A stretch of 64,000 nucleotides of DNA. It comes from Culturomica massiliensis (GTDB lineage Bacteria; Bacteroidota; Bacteroidia; Bacteroidales; Marinifilaceae). Shown piece by piece: positions 16,846-25,411 of the stretch (positions are counted from its first letter, which is position 1; each line of letters starts with the position of its first letter). The notes under the pieces were generated by a model that worked only from the letters and a program-made list of their open reading frames with translations, was not told the DNA's origin and ran no database searches. The position numbers and the translations under genes were made by a program. The DNA lies in NCBI RefSeq assembly GCF_900091655.1, contig NZ_LT594621.1, positions 2,046,001 to 2,110,000 on the forward strand, given 5' to 3'.

Positions 16846-17346
16846 CTAACGCATAGCTTTCAGATTCAGCGCATACAAAATGATAAAAACGACGGTAAAT
16901 AAGGCCGAGAATAGCATTCCCATAACGACAATCATCGAAAAGCCGGCAAAATAGGGTACAACGAAAAGCAGCAGCAATTGAGCGACAGTATAAATATAAA
17001 ATCCGATACGACGAAGGGAAAACATCAGAATAGCTCCGCATAAACTCAATAAAGAAAGTACCAGACTAATTACAGCTATGGACTTTGCATGCATCATCGT
17101 CGCCTGCATAACCTCCTGCGATGAACTCAAGATACCGGAAAGAAAAGAAGTTCCGGCTCCGGATTCCATATTATCCATCATAGTATTGAGCTGCTCGGTC
17201 TGAGCACTCACATCCACCAGATTTGTAAACAAAAGACTAAATAATTGGGATAGTACGCCCCAACCGCTACCGATAAAGGTTAAAATACACAATACGGTCA
17301 AAAATGTAGGCCGCTTCAATTGATTTGTTTCAAAAGGATTTTCCAT
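16846..17346 (-). CDS. Conserved-type four-TM membrane protein, unknown function
   Basis: The 166-residue protein opens MENPFETNQLKRPTFLTVLC and has about four hydrophobic segments (about 15-45, 85-110, 112-130, 133-160), with a short extracytoplasmic loop rich in Gln, Met and Ser between the first two. The N-terminal KRPTFLTVLCILTFIGSG style is common in small Bacteroidetes membrane proteins of unknown role. A TAnnTTTG box lies at 17368-17375 and a terminator follows, so it is a single-gene unit. It is not part of the cas operon. Confidence 0.75.
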   Translation of the reverse strand: MENPFETNQLKRPTFLTVLCILTFIGSGWGVLSQLFSLLFTNLVDVSAQTEQLNTMMDNMESGAGTSFLSGILSSSQEVMQATMMHAKSIAVISLVLSLLSLCGAILMFSLRRIGFYIYTVAQLLLLFVVPYFAGFSMIVVMGMLFSALFTVVFIILYALNLKAMR

Positions 17347-17367
17347 AATTTCTTATTTTTATTACTA

Positions 17368-17375
17368 CAAAAATA
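17368..17375 (-). promoter_or_regulatory. Bacteroidetes -7 box
   Basis: On the minus strand this reads TATTTTTG, matching TAnnTTTG, 21 bases before the ATG at 17346. Confidence 0.5.
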
Positions 17376-17750
17376 AAGAAAAAAAGGAAAGATGTATAAG
17401 GGAAACTAAAAACCTCATAATTTTCTCTTTCAGGTAATTCGAAATACAGTCTGTAGATTTTAAATCAAAACCACAATTTTTGCGGATTTTCAGATCGTCA
17501 GATTTCCCATAGATCAAAAGTTTCAGTGATCGTTTACACCCCAAATCAACATTGACAAATGACTCCGGTCGTTAATTAAAAATGAATCTGTAGTATCTGT
17601 AAAATCTGCGGATCCGATCGTAAATGAATACCGGAATATCCGAATCCGGAACCTGAGATTCAAACGTTTTCAGAATTCCTCCGGAAAATTTGTTAAGTCC
17701 GAATGAAACCTCTACATTTGAGAAAAATTTCTACAAATTTAATAGCAGTT
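17376..17750. other. Divergent intergenic region upstream of glyA
   Basis: This AT-rich gap has no gene. It carries the glyA promoter and a degenerate dispersed motif at 17584-17614 (AATCTGTAGTATCTGTAAAA followed by TCTGCGG), related to sequences at 42765-42787 and 53022-53051. Confidence 0.5.
17689..17720 (+). promoter_or_regulatory. glyA promoter (-33 TTTG, -7 TACATTTG)
   Basis: TTTG at 17689-17692 and TACATTTG at 17713-17720 are separated by 20 bases, the expected Bacteroidetes spacing. Transcription would start near 17727, which rules out the upstream in-frame ATG at 17703 and supports translation from 17751. Confidence 0.75.
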
Positions 17751-19031
17751 ATGAAAAGAGATACAGTAATATTTGATCTGATTGAAAAAGAATGCCATCG
17801 CCAAAAAGAAGGTATTGAGCTGATTGCTTCAGAAAATTTTGTCAGTGAAGAAGTAATGCAGGCTATGGGGTCCTGCCTGACCAACAAATATGCAGAAGGT
17901 TATCCCGGAGCCCGTTATTACGGCGGTTGTCAAATTGTAGACCAGACAGAACAGTTGGCTATTGACCGGGCTTGCAAATTATTCGGAGCCGAATATGCAA
18001 ACGTTCAGCCGCATTCCGGCGCACAGGCTAATGCAGCTGTTTTCTTCGCCTGTATGAAACCGGGCGATACTTTTTTGGGTTTGGATTTAGCTCACGGAGG
18101 TCACCTGTCACACGGTTCTCCCGTTAACCTTTCCGGTATCAACTACAAACCCGTTCCTTATCATGTAAAAGAGGAAACCGGCAGGGTTGATTATGACGAA
18201 ATGGAAAAACTGGCCTTGGAACATCAGCCCAAAATGATCGTTTGCGGAGCTTCTGCCTATTCCAGAGACTGGGATTACAAACGCATGCGTGAAATCGCCG
18301 ACAAAGTAAATGCTTTATTGATGTGCGATATGTCCCATCCGGCCGGTTTAATCGCCAAAGGCTTGTTGAACAACCCGTTTGAATATTGTCACATCATAAC
18401 GACCACGACTCACAAAACATTGCGGGGACCGCGCGGAGGTATGATTCTTCTGCCCAAAGATTTCCCGAACCCATGGGGACAAACAACACCGAAAGGCGAA
18501 ATCAAAATGATGTCACAAGTACTCAATTTTGCCGTATTCCCGGGACAACAAGGCGGTCCGCTGGAACATGTCATTGCTGCCAAAGCCGTTGCCTTTGAAG
18601 AAGCTCTTTCTGATTCATATACCGAATATGCTGTACAGATGCAAAAGAATGCCAAAGCTATGGCTCAGGCTTTCATTGACAAAGGATACAAAGTTGTTTC
18701 AGGCGGCACTGACAATCATTGCATGCTGATCGATTTACGTACAAAATTCCCGGAATTAACCGGTAAAAAGGCTGAAAATACATTGGTAAAAGCCGATATT
18801 ACCATCAACAAGAATATGGTACCGTTTGACAGCCGTTCTCCGTTCCAGACATCCGGTATACGCGTCGGCACACCTGCTATTACAACCCGCGGACTGAAAG
18901 AAGCCGATATGACTGTAATTGTAGATATGATCGACCGGATCCTGTCGAACATCGATGATGAGAATGTCATTGCACAAGTAAAGAAAGAAGTGAACGCCAT
19001 GATGAATCCACGTCCGATGTTTGCCTGGTAA
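17751..19031 (+). CDS. glyA: Serine hydroxymethyltransferase
   Basis: This 426-residue PLP enzyme interconverts serine plus tetrahydrofolate with glycine plus 5,10-methylene-tetrahydrofolate, supplying one-carbon units. The family start MKRDTVIFDLIEKE is clear, as are ELIASENFVSEEVMQ, the pyridoxal-lysine segment ITTTTHKTLRGPRGG, and the C-terminal GIRVGTPAITTRGL. An in-frame ATG exists at 17703, but it lies upstream of the promoter -7 box. The full family length is reached from 17751. A strong terminator follows at 19051-19080, so it is a monocistronic unit. Confidence 0.97.
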   Translation: MKRDTVIFDLIEKECHRQKEGIELIASENFVSEEVMQAMGSCLTNKYAEGYPGARYYGGCQIVDQTEQLAIDRACKLFGAEYANVQPHSGAQANAAVFFACMKPGDTFLGLDLAHGGHLSHGSPVNLSGINYKPVPYHVKEETGRVDYDEMEKLALEHQPKMIVCGASAYSRDWDYKRMREIADKVNALLMCDMSHPAGLIAKGLLNNPFEYCHIITTTTHKTLRGPRGGMILLPKDFPNPWGQTTPKGEIKMMSQVLNFAVFPGQQGGPLEHVIAAKAVAFEEALSDSYTEYAVQMQKNAKAMAQAFIDKGYKVVSGGTDNHCMLIDLRTKFPELTGKKAENTLVKADITINKNMVPFDSRSPFQTSGIRVGTPAITTRGLKEADMTVIVDMIDRILSNIDDENVIAQVKKEVNAMMNPRPMFAW

Positions 19032-19050
19032 GCATCAAAATTAAAAATAA

Positions 19051-19080
19051 AAAACCGAAGGTTCAGCCTTCGGTTTTTTT
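19051..19080 (+). terminator. Rho-independent terminator of glyA
   Basis: AAACCGAAGG pairs with CCTTCGGTTT around TTCAG, followed by a run of seven T. It may also serve the convergent hydrolase gene ending at 19093. Confidence 0.9.
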
Positions 19081-19092
19081 ATATCACATTTT

Positions 19093-20244
19093 TTATTTCA
19101 AGATTTTAAAAGCAATATCGAGATAACGGTCCAGATCGATTGTCTTTTCCCGGTTATACTCATCGCTCCGCTTATGTCCCAAACGAACAACGATGGCATT
19201 TTTCTGTGGGATAGCAAAAATATACTGTCCCCCTAATCCCCGAAATGCAGGGAATTGCATTCCTTTATAATGCACAATCCATATCTGAAAGCCGTAATAA
19301 TCCAACGCCCCGTCCCCGAACTCATTTTCCAGATAGGCAGCCGGAGCCATCGCTTCCGCCATATAAGCTTCAGAAACCAATTGACGCCCATTCCAATTCC
19401 CGTTATGCAACATCAAACGGGCAAAACGAGCCACATCCCGGGCCGTCGTATTAAAGCAGCAATAAGATTTTTCATCTCCTCCCTTCTTATCCAAATTCCA
19501 CAAGGCATCGTTGCAGGCCTGCATCGGTTTCCAAAGTTTCTCCTGTGCATAATCACTGATCGTACGGCCGGTGGCCGCTTCCAAAACAAACGATAAAAGC
19601 TGGGTATCCCCGCTCTTATATGAATACTGCTTTCCCGGTTCCGTTTCCGGCTCGAGTCCCATAACCAACTCCCGTATATTGTCCCCGTAATAGGCCTGCG
19701 TCGTCTTGGAAAAAAGAGCCGTATAAGCCTCGTCCCAATTTAAACCCGAACTCATCGTCAATAAATTACGCACCGTAATCCTGGATTTTTCACCTTGCTG
19801 AAATTCCGGCAGATACTTACCGACCGGATCATCCAGACTTTTGATATACCCTTCATCGCAGGCGACCCCGATCAACAACCCCACAATACTTTTCGTCGCG
19901 GAAAAAATATTCGATAAGGTTCGAGGAGTCCAGTCTTCCCGGTATTCCTCATACAAAATACTGTCATTTTGTATAACCAGAAAAGCCACGGTTTTCAACT
20001 CGTCAAGATAAGCATTATCGGCACTGTCCAAAACATAGGTGTTACAATCCGGAGCAACCGGCCATTCCCAGCATGTATCCGGTTTTTCAACCGTATGGGA
20101 GGCAAACAAATAGGTATCGGAAATATCCGGATACCAATGAATCAATGCCTCCCGCATATAGGTAGGCATACATAAAAAGAACAGGGCGATCAGTACCAAT
20201 ATGGCCGAACTGATCCGCAACCGCTTTCTGCTCATCATAATCAT
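19093..20244 (-). CDS. Serine beta-lactamase-like hydrolase (class C / esterase family)
   Basis: The 383-residue protein has an N-terminal membrane or signal segment (about 10-27) and then the penicillin-binding/beta-lactamase fold. The SxxK motif is SATK at 115-118, followed by the typical GLLIGVACDEGYIKSLDDPV. A Tyr motif (YKSG at 209-212) and a C-terminal HKRSDE region near the position of the KTG-like box are present. Members include esterases and D-amino peptidases; a true beta-lactamase is unlikely. It starts in a 4-base ATGA overlap with coaD and is therefore probably translated from the same message. The substrate is unknown; the anchor suggests a periplasmic site. Confidence 0.85.
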   Translation of the reverse strand: MIMMSRKRLRISSAILVLIALFFLCMPTYMREALIHWYPDISDTYLFASHTVEKPDTCWEWPVAPDCNTYVLDSADNAYLDELKTVAFLVIQNDSILYEEYREDWTPRTLSNIFSATKSIVGLLIGVACDEGYIKSLDDPVGKYLPEFQQGEKSRITVRNLLTMSSGLNWDEAYTALFSKTTQAYYGDNIRELVMGLEPETEPGKQYSYKSGDTQLLSFVLEAATGRTISDYAQEKLWKPMQACNDALWNLDKKGGDEKSYCCFNTTARDVARFARLMLHNGNWNGRQLVSEAYMAEAMAPAAYLENEFGDGALDYYGFQIWIVHYKGMQFPAFRGLGGQYIFAIPQKNAIVVRLGHKRSDEYNREKTIDLDRYLDIAFKILK

Positions 20245-20732
20245 TTACTTTTTTTGTCAAACCTGCATAAATCCTCCGTCTTCAAGCCGGAAGGCAAAAA
20301 ACGATCTATATTACCTCCATTCATATATATATTGCGGACAATCGTGGAACTGATAAAAGTGTGTTCGGTCGATGTCAAAATAAAAACCGTCTCTATTTCC
20401 GAATCCATGGCCCGGTTAGCCTGCCCTACAGCCCGTTCGTACTCAAAATCAGCCGCCGTTCTCAAACCTCTGATAATAATAGGCGCTCCCATCTCTTTAC
20501 AAAAATCAACGGTCAAGCCGGAATAAGGTTCTACAATAACCCGATCCGTATAAGAGAAAACTTTCTGTATTAATTGCACCCGGCTATCGACATCCAGAAA
20601 TTCCTTTTTCAGAGCATTCACTCCGACAGCAATCACAATTTTATCGAAAATCTTCAACCCCCGGTTTACAATTTCTTCATGACCGACAGTAAAAGGATCA
20701 AAAGAACCGGGAAATACTGCTATTTTTTCCAT
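20241..20732 (-). CDS. coaD: Phosphopantetheine adenylyltransferase
   Basis: This 163-residue nucleotidyltransferase makes dephospho-CoA from ATP and 4'-phosphopantetheine, the fourth step of CoA synthesis. It has the family start MEKIAVFPGSFDPFTVGHEE with the T/HxGH nucleotide motif, the central PIIIRGLRTAADFEYE, and the ISSTIVRN motif near the end. The length is normal. It is the first gene of a two-gene unit with the serine hydrolase; a -7 box lies at 20827-20834. Confidence 0.97.
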   Translation of the reverse strand: MEKIAVFPGSFDPFTVGHEEIVNRGLKIFDKIVIAVGVNALKKEFLDVDSRVQLIQKVFSYTDRVIVEPYSGLTVDFCKEMGAPIIIRGLRTAADFEYERAVGQANRAMDSEIETVFILTSTEHTFISSTIVRNIYMNGGNIDRFLPSGLKTEDLCRFDKKSK

Positions 20733-20826
20733 AATTTAAAATCAAAGGTCGGAAGAGACAAAAAGCCTGGAAAGGATGAACAGCAACATATCCGGCATTT
20801 TAACACCTCAGACCGGTTTAAGGATA

Positions 20827-20834
20827 CAAACATA
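20827..20834 (-). promoter_or_regulatory. coaD promoter -7 box
   Basis: The minus strand reads TATGTTTG (TAnnTTTG), about 95 bases before the coaD ATG. Confidence 0.5.
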
Positions 20835-20980
20835 GATAAACAAACGTTATAAACGAAAGAAAAAAAAGAAAAAGTGCCGACAAACTTACAGTTTATAATC
20901 TATCTTATCGTTCCAAGAATAAATACTGAAATTTTTCTATAATTTTCTTAGAATTTGATACAATTTCGGATTTTATTTAA

Positions 20981-20988
20981 TAAGTTTG
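20981..20988 (+). promoter_or_regulatory. Carboxylase gene promoter -7 box
   Basis: TAAGTTTG matches TAnnTTTG, with a TTTG at 20954-20957 as a slightly distant -33 element. It leaves a 5' leader of about 90 bases before the ATG at 21083. Confidence 0.55.
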
Positions 20989-21082
20989 TAGAGTTCTAAA
21001 AACAATTATTTTGCCCTCGCCCAATGAACACAGCAGGACAAACCACACAATAAACATCTAACGAATTAATACAGTTATTGTT

Positions 21083-22930
21083 ATGACTAAGAAACTACTG
21101 ATCAGAGATCTTACGTTACGTGACGGGCAGCAATCTTCTTTCGCAACCCGTATGAATCAACAACAGGTAGACCGGGTATTACCTTACTACAAAAATGCGG
21201 GCTTCTATGCCATGGAAGTATGGGGTGGTGCCGTACCCGATTCCGTAATGCGTTACCTGAATGAAAACCCCTGGGACAGATTAGAGAAAATCAAAGCTGC
21301 AATCGGCGATGTTTCTAAATTAACCGCTCTTTCCCGGGGTCGTAACCTTTTCGGATACGCTCCTTACACCGATCAAATTATCGACGGATTCTGTAAAAAC
21401 GCTATTGAATCGGGGCTGGGTATCATGCGTATCTTTGACGCTCTGAATGACGTAAACAATGTAAAGTCAACTGTAAAATACGTTAAACAATACGGCGGTA
21501 TTGCCGATTGTGCCGTTTGCTATACAATCGACCCCAAATATCCGAAGCTCGGCTTTTTCGATAAGCTGAAAGGAAAAAAGAATCCGGAACCGGTTTTTAC
21601 CAATGAATACTTTCTGAATAAAGCCAAGGAAATGGAAGCGTTAGGTGCTGATATGATCACGATTAAAGACATGAGTGGTTTGGTGCCTCCTTCCCGCATA
21701 GCAGAATTAATACCTTTATTCAAACAAAATCTGAAAGTTCCTATTGATTTTCATACCCATTGTACGCCGGGTTATGGTTTAGGAGCCGTTTTGATGTCTA
21801 TCATCAAAGGTGTAGACATCGTAGATACCAATATCTGGAATTTTGCAGGCGGTCCTGCAGCTCCGGCCATCGAATTAGTCTATATTTTCTGTAAGAAACT
21901 CGGCGTAGAACTGGATATCAACATGGAAGCCGTTGCTCAGATCAACAAAGAGCTGTTGGGTATCCGTAAAGAATTGGAAGCTTTCGATGCTGTTAAGCAA
22001 ATCCCGAATCCGTTCAATCCACTGACCGATACACTCCCGGCTGAAATCGATAAACTGTTTGATAAAGCCATCCAGGCTGCACAAACGAATGACGAAACAA
22101 CCTTACTGGATGCGTGTCATGCTATTGAAGCTTATTTCAATTTCCCGAAACCGAACGAATTGGTCAAGAAAGCTGAAATCCCCGGAGGTATGTATACCAA
22201 CATGGTCGCTCAGTTGAAACAACTGAATTCCATGGATATTCTGGAAAAAGCGATGGAGTTGATCCCGACAGTACGTTTATCTGCCGGTTTGCCTCCTTTG
22301 GTTACTCCTACCAGTCAGATTGTAGGTGCTCAAGCTGTAAACTGTGCATTGGACATCAAAGCCGGGAAACCGATGTATTCCAATGTCTCCAACCAGTTTG
22401 TCGCATTGGTTAAAGGCGAATACGGAAAAACACCGGTTCCCGTTGATCCGGAATTCCGCTTGAAAATTGCCGGTGTCCGGGAAGAAACCCCTTATGATAC
22501 CTCCAAATACCAAATGCAGCCCAACCCGACTTTAGCGGAAGCCGGAGGTGTAAAACTGGCTGAAAATGAAAAAGAAATATTGTTGCTGGAATTGTTCCCG
22601 CAAGTTGCTAAAAACTTCCTGACCAAACAAAAAGAAGCCCGTTATCAGGCACAACACAAAACTGAAGAAGTAAAACAAGAAACGACTGCGGTTAAACAGG
22701 AAGAACCGATCACCGGAAAAGTAGTGGAAGCTCCGATGCCGGGGAATATCTTTAAAATACAGGTAAAACCCGGTGATGCAATAACAAAAGGACAATCTGT
22801 AATTATCCTCGAAGCCATGAAGATGGAAAACAACATAGCTTCAGACTACGCCGGAACCGTAAAGCGTATATTCGTTAAAGAAGGAGCCAGCGTTCAGGCC
22901 GGTGCCAAATTAATCGAAATCGAAGCTTAA
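21083..22930 (+). CDS. Biotin-dependent carboxyltransferase (pyruvate carboxylase B / oxaloacetate decarboxylase alpha type)
   Basis: The 615-residue protein has the DRE-TIM carboxyltransferase domain (LLIRDLTLRDGQQSSFATR at the start, DFHTHCTPGYGLG for the metal site), a conserved carboxylase helical domain (about 300-460), and a C-terminal biotinyl domain. The biotin site is EAMKMEN with Lys580. A Lys/Glu/Gln-rich linker precedes the biotinyl domain. It transfers CO2 between biotin and pyruvate/oxaloacetate. Neighbouring biotin carboxylase or sodium-pump subunits are absent, so whether it acts in a pyruvate carboxylase or a decarboxylase complex cannot be decided here. It is a single-gene unit with its own promoter and terminator. 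Confidence 0.93.
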   Translation: MTKKLLIRDLTLRDGQQSSFATRMNQQQVDRVLPYYKNAGFYAMEVWGGAVPDSVMRYLNENPWDRLEKIKAAIGDVSKLTALSRGRNLFGYAPYTDQIIDGFCKNAIESGLGIMRIFDALNDVNNVKSTVKYVKQYGGIADCAVCYTIDPKYPKLGFFDKLKGKKNPEPVFTNEYFLNKAKEMEALGADMITIKDMSGLVPPSRIAELIPLFKQNLKVPIDFHTHCTPGYGLGAVLMSIIKGVDIVDTNIWNFAGGPAAPAIELVYIFCKKLGVELDINMEAVAQINKELLGIRKELEAFDAVKQIPNPFNPLTDTLPAEIDKLFDKAIQAAQTNDETTLLDACHAIEAYFNFPKPNELVKKAEIPGGMYTNMVAQLKQLNSMDILEKAMELIPTVRLSAGLPPLVTPTSQIVGAQAVNCALDIKAGKPMYSNVSNQFVALVKGEYGKTPVPVDPEFRLKIAGVREETPYDTSKYQMQPNPTLAEAGGVKLAENEKEILLLELFPQVAKNFLTKQKEARYQAQHKTEEVKQETTAVKQEEPITGKVVEAPMPGNIFKIQVKPGDAITKGQSVIILEAMKMENNIASDYAGTVKRIFVKEGASVQAGAKLIEIEA

Positions 22931-22945
22931 CGGCAACTATATGAT

Positions 22946-22979
22946 AAAAAATCCGGTGGAATATTCCACCGGATTTTTT
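22946..22979 (+). terminator. Rho-independent terminator
   Basis: AAATCCGGTGGA pairs with TCCACCGGATTT around ATAT and is followed by T. It ends the carboxylase message; the next promoter starts only 3 bases later. Confidence 0.92.
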
Positions 22980-22981
22980 GT

Positions 22982-22989
22982 TATCTTTG
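22982..22989 (+). promoter_or_regulatory. Promoter -7 box of the pseudouridine synthase gene
   Basis: TATCTTTG (TAnnTTTG) lies 18 bases before the ATG at 23008, directly behind the terminator. Its -33 region would overlap the terminator stem. Confidence 0.55.
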
Positions 22990-23007
22990 TCCCCCAAAAT
23001 CCATACT

Positions 23008-23922
23008 ATGAAAACAAGTCGTCAGGGAGCTCGTCGTTCCTCTCCCAAAAATCAAACTTTAGAGGTAACGGAAGAAAATACTTTATTGAATTTTTTACTG
23101 CTATCTTTGAATCACCTGAGCCGGACGACGGTTAAATCCCTGCTTGCGCACCGGCAAATCAGTATCAACGGCCGTATGACGACCCAGTTCGATAAGCCTT
23201 TGAAAAAAGGAGATAAAGTCACTGTCGGATTCGATAAAGCAAATTTGCCGTTCAGCCACCCTAAAATAGAGATCGTATACGAAGACGATTCCCTGATCGT
23301 CGTCAATAAAGCAGCCGGCCTGCTGTCGATGGCTACGGATAAGATCCGGGAAAAAACGGCTTACCACATTCTCAGTGAATATGTAAAAAGAAAAAATCCA
23401 TATCACCGGATCTTTATACTCCATCGTCTGGACCGCGAAACTTCGGGCCTGATGATGTTTGCCAAAAACCAAAATGTTCAGGAAAAATTACAACGGCATT
23501 GGAACGAAGCGATCACGGAACGAAAATACGTCGCCGTTGTCGAAGGTAAACCGAAGCAGGAAGAAGGTACCCTAAAATCTTATATATCCGAAAACACGGC
23601 TTTAGTTGTACATAAAGCTTCTGCCGAAGAGGGTAAATTAGCCATTACGCATTACCGGGTGTTAAAAAGCAACCAACAATTTTCTCTCCTGGAATTGGAA
23701 TTGGAAACCGGCAGAAAAAACCAGATCCGGGTACACATGCAGGAAGCCGGATGTCCCGTTACCGGAGACAAAAAATACGGAGCCCGTTATAATCCGTTGA
23801 ACCGATTATGTTTACATGCTTTTAAACTCCATTTTATCCATCCGGAAAGCGGGAAAGAAATGACATTCGAAACAGTAATCCCCAAGCATTTTCTATTGCA
23901 GGTAAAAAACAGGCAAAGCTAA
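23008..23922 (+). CDS. RluA-family pseudouridine synthase
   Basis: The 304-residue protein converts specific uridines to pseudouridine in rRNA or tRNA. An S4-like RNA-binding segment is seen at about residues 25-85 (LNHLSRTTVKSLLAHRQISI), then the catalytic core with FILHRLDRETSGLMMF, where Asp142 is the nucleophile. The C-terminal RKNQIRVHMQEAGCPVTGD motif is also typical. An in-frame start at 22978 lies upstream of the -7 box, so ATG 23008 is used. The exact target uridine is not predictable; RluD, RluC and others share these motifs. Confidence 0.92.
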   Translation: MKTSRQGARRSSPKNQTLEVTEENTLLNFLLLSLNHLSRTTVKSLLAHRQISINGRMTTQFDKPLKKGDKVTVGFDKANLPFSHPKIEIVYEDDSLIVVNKAAGLLSMATDKIREKTAYHILSEYVKRKNPYHRIFILHRLDRETSGLMMFAKNQNVQEKLQRHWNEAITERKYVAVVEGKPKQEEGTLKSYISENTALVVHKASAEEGKLAITHYRVLKSNQQFSLLELELETGRKNQIRVHMQEAGCPVTGDKKYGARYNPLNRLCLHAFKLHFIHPESGKEMTFETVIPKHFLLQVKNRQS

Positions 23923-23957
23923 AAGCTTTTGGATTTACGACTTTTGAGTAAACGTAT

Positions 23958-23994
23958 AAAAATTACACACTGGGACGGACTCATTGTGTAATTT
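23958..23994. repeat. Small palindromic dispersed element, copy 1
   Basis: AATTACAC (23961-23968) and GTGTAATT (23986-23993) flank the core CTGGGACGGACTCATT. A second copy with the same core in the opposite orientation lies at 53187-53223. Neither is in a gene. It folds as a hairpin. Confidence 0.7.
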
Positions 23995-24164
23995 CAATTT
24001 ACAACAAAAACATATAATACATTGATAATAAAGCATATAAATATTACATTATGCTCCTTTTTTTCGTACTGAACCGATTTGGAAAATCCCAATCGACCGA
24101 TTTAATGCCGGATTTTACTGACAATTTAAAAACAAATCTTTCCAGCATGCTCTAAAACCGGAAA

Positions 24165-24569
24165 TCATAAAACCGGAAAGCCGATTTTCTCTCCTTCAGC
24201 CGCTGCATTTTCACGAATATTTTCCGGAGAATCTCCGGTTGCCTGAATAGCGACATTATTTATACGTGCAAACTGATGCCCATTGCGGAAATCCTCATAA
24301 CGCTCTTCCAGCATTTCTCTGAAAAGCTCTTCCCGATTTTCCGGCGTCGAATCCTCCAATTCTTCCTCCGCCTCTTCCAGCATATCCAATATAAATTCAG
24401 CAGCCCAGCTTCCCAACTCTTTTTCTTTATTCCAATCCGGGTTGAATTCGTTCAACAACCGGAATACCTCTTGTAAATATCCGGAATTTCCCCAATCTTC
24501 ATATACCTGAAGAATTTCTTCATTATCGGCATATTCAGCCAACTCTTTTTGCCAATCGGTCTTATTCAT
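24165..24569 (-). CDS. Acidic hypothetical protein
   Basis: The 134-residue protein starts MNKTDWQKELAEYADNEEI and is dense in Glu and Asp (for example FILDMLEEAEEELEDSTPEN), giving a strongly acidic, mostly helical protein with no signal peptide or membrane segment. The end (NNVAIQATGDSPENIREN) looks like a small separate strand-helix unit. No family was recognised. A TAnnTTTG box at 24601-24608 supports expression as a single-gene unit. Confidence 0.65.
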   Translation of the reverse strand: MNKTDWQKELAEYADNEEILQVYEDWGNSGYLQEVFRLLNEFNPDWNKEKELGSWAAEFILDMLEEAEEELEDSTPENREELFREMLEERYEDFRNGHQFARINNVAIQATGDSPENIRENAAAEGEKIGFPVL

Positions 24570-24600
24570 TTGTAGTTAAGATTAAATCCAATATGAGTAT

Positions 24601-24608
24601 CAAAAGTA
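24601..24608 (-). promoter_or_regulatory. Bacteroidetes -7 box
   Basis: The minus strand reads TACTTTTG, 31 bases before the ATG at 24569. Confidence 0.55.
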
Positions 24609-24617
24609 ACAAAAAGT

Positions 24618-25190
24618 TTATTGTTCCCGGCAGAATTTACATATTTCCGGAAAAAAATGAGCAAACAATTTTTCTAACTGTCGTTCATGTTCCGTCAAAA
24701 AAACAATAGCTTCCTCCGGATCTACCGGCAACTTTTTATATTCTGCCATTATCCGAAGCGATTGCTTCAATCCCCGTAACGAAGCATAACGATTCAGCCT
24801 GTCCGTCAGAATAAAATGCCACACGAATCGTTTTATACGTACCGGCAAATAAAAATAATTCCGCACAAGCGACAAATAGAAACGAAACGTAAAGTAGCGA
24901 AGTGAAATTCCGGAATATTGCCGGAAATTACGTGCCAATAAGTAATCGAAAAACATATCGGTCATTACCCCCGCATATCTGCCGAATTTCACCTTAGCCA
25001 AAGCCACAGCTTGCTTAACATCCGCATGGTGATCCGCAAAATCATCAATCGACCGGTGCAACAAAATTCCCTGTCGGATATGGGCCGGATAATTTTCGTA
25101 AGATCGGCCCTTTACGGCATCTCCGATAAAATTACCGACTTGAATTTGTCCGTTTTTTCCCGAAAGCAATATATGAGCCAGATAATTCAT
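24618..25190 (-). CDS. ACP phosphodiesterase (AcpH-like) family protein
   Basis: The 190-residue protein opens MNYLAHILLSGKNG and continues QVGNFIGDAVKG, then ILLHRSIDDFADHHADVKQA, the histidine/aspartate pattern of the AcpH (DUF479) family within the HD-like fold. The family includes an enzyme that removes phosphopantetheine from acyl carrier protein; many bacterial members are untested. The motif VMTDMFFDYLLARNF is also characteristic. A -7 box at 25206-25213 precedes the start. The exact role here is inferred from family. Confidence 0.85.
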   Translation of the reverse strand: MNYLAHILLSGKNGQIQVGNFIGDAVKGRSYENYPAHIRQGILLHRSIDDFADHHADVKQAVALAKVKFGRYAGVMTDMFFDYLLARNFRQYSGISLRYFTFRFYLSLVRNYFYLPVRIKRFVWHFILTDRLNRYASLRGLKQSLRIMAEYKKLPVDPEEAIVFLTEHERQLEKLFAHFFPEICKFCREQ

Positions 25191-25205
25191 ACCTAAATTT
25201 TACAA

Positions 25206-25213
25206 CAAAAGTA
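25206..25213 (-). promoter_or_regulatory. Bacteroidetes -7 box
   Basis: The minus strand reads TACTTTTG, 15 bases before the ATG at 25190. Confidence 0.5.
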
Positions 25214-25226
25214 ATGTTTAAAATTC

Positions 25227-25253
25227 TTGATTTACGATTTTTGATTTACGATT
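25227..25253. repeat. Tandem pair of the intergenic motif GATTTACGATT
   Basis: GATTTACGATT occurs at 25229-25239 and again at 25243-25253. Close variants lie in other intergenic gaps (23932-23940, 42650-42660, 47739-47747 and, inverted, 47848-47858). Confidence 0.5.
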
Positions 25254-25385
25254 CCATGCATTTGGATAGGTTATTCATTTATTTCATACAAATCTCATTT
25301 TTCAAAAAAAGTAGTTTTGTATGATCAGTCAAAATCGTACATCTAAAACATCTGTCTTTCAATTTAAAATTTGCCAAAAGGAACG

Positions 25386-25393
25386 TATATTTG
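25386..25393 (+). promoter_or_regulatory. Promoter -7 box of the NlpC/P60 gene
   Basis: TATATTTG (TAnnTTTG) lies 18 bases before the ATG at 25412. Confidence 0.55.
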
Positions 25394-25411
25394 TCGGACA
25401 AATAAAAAACA

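Larger units (their letters stand above)
20733..21082. other. Divergent promoter region between coaD and the carboxylase gene
   Basis: This 350-base gap holds one -7 box for each direction (20827-20834 minus, 20981-20988 plus). Nothing else is convincing in it. Confidence 0.5.
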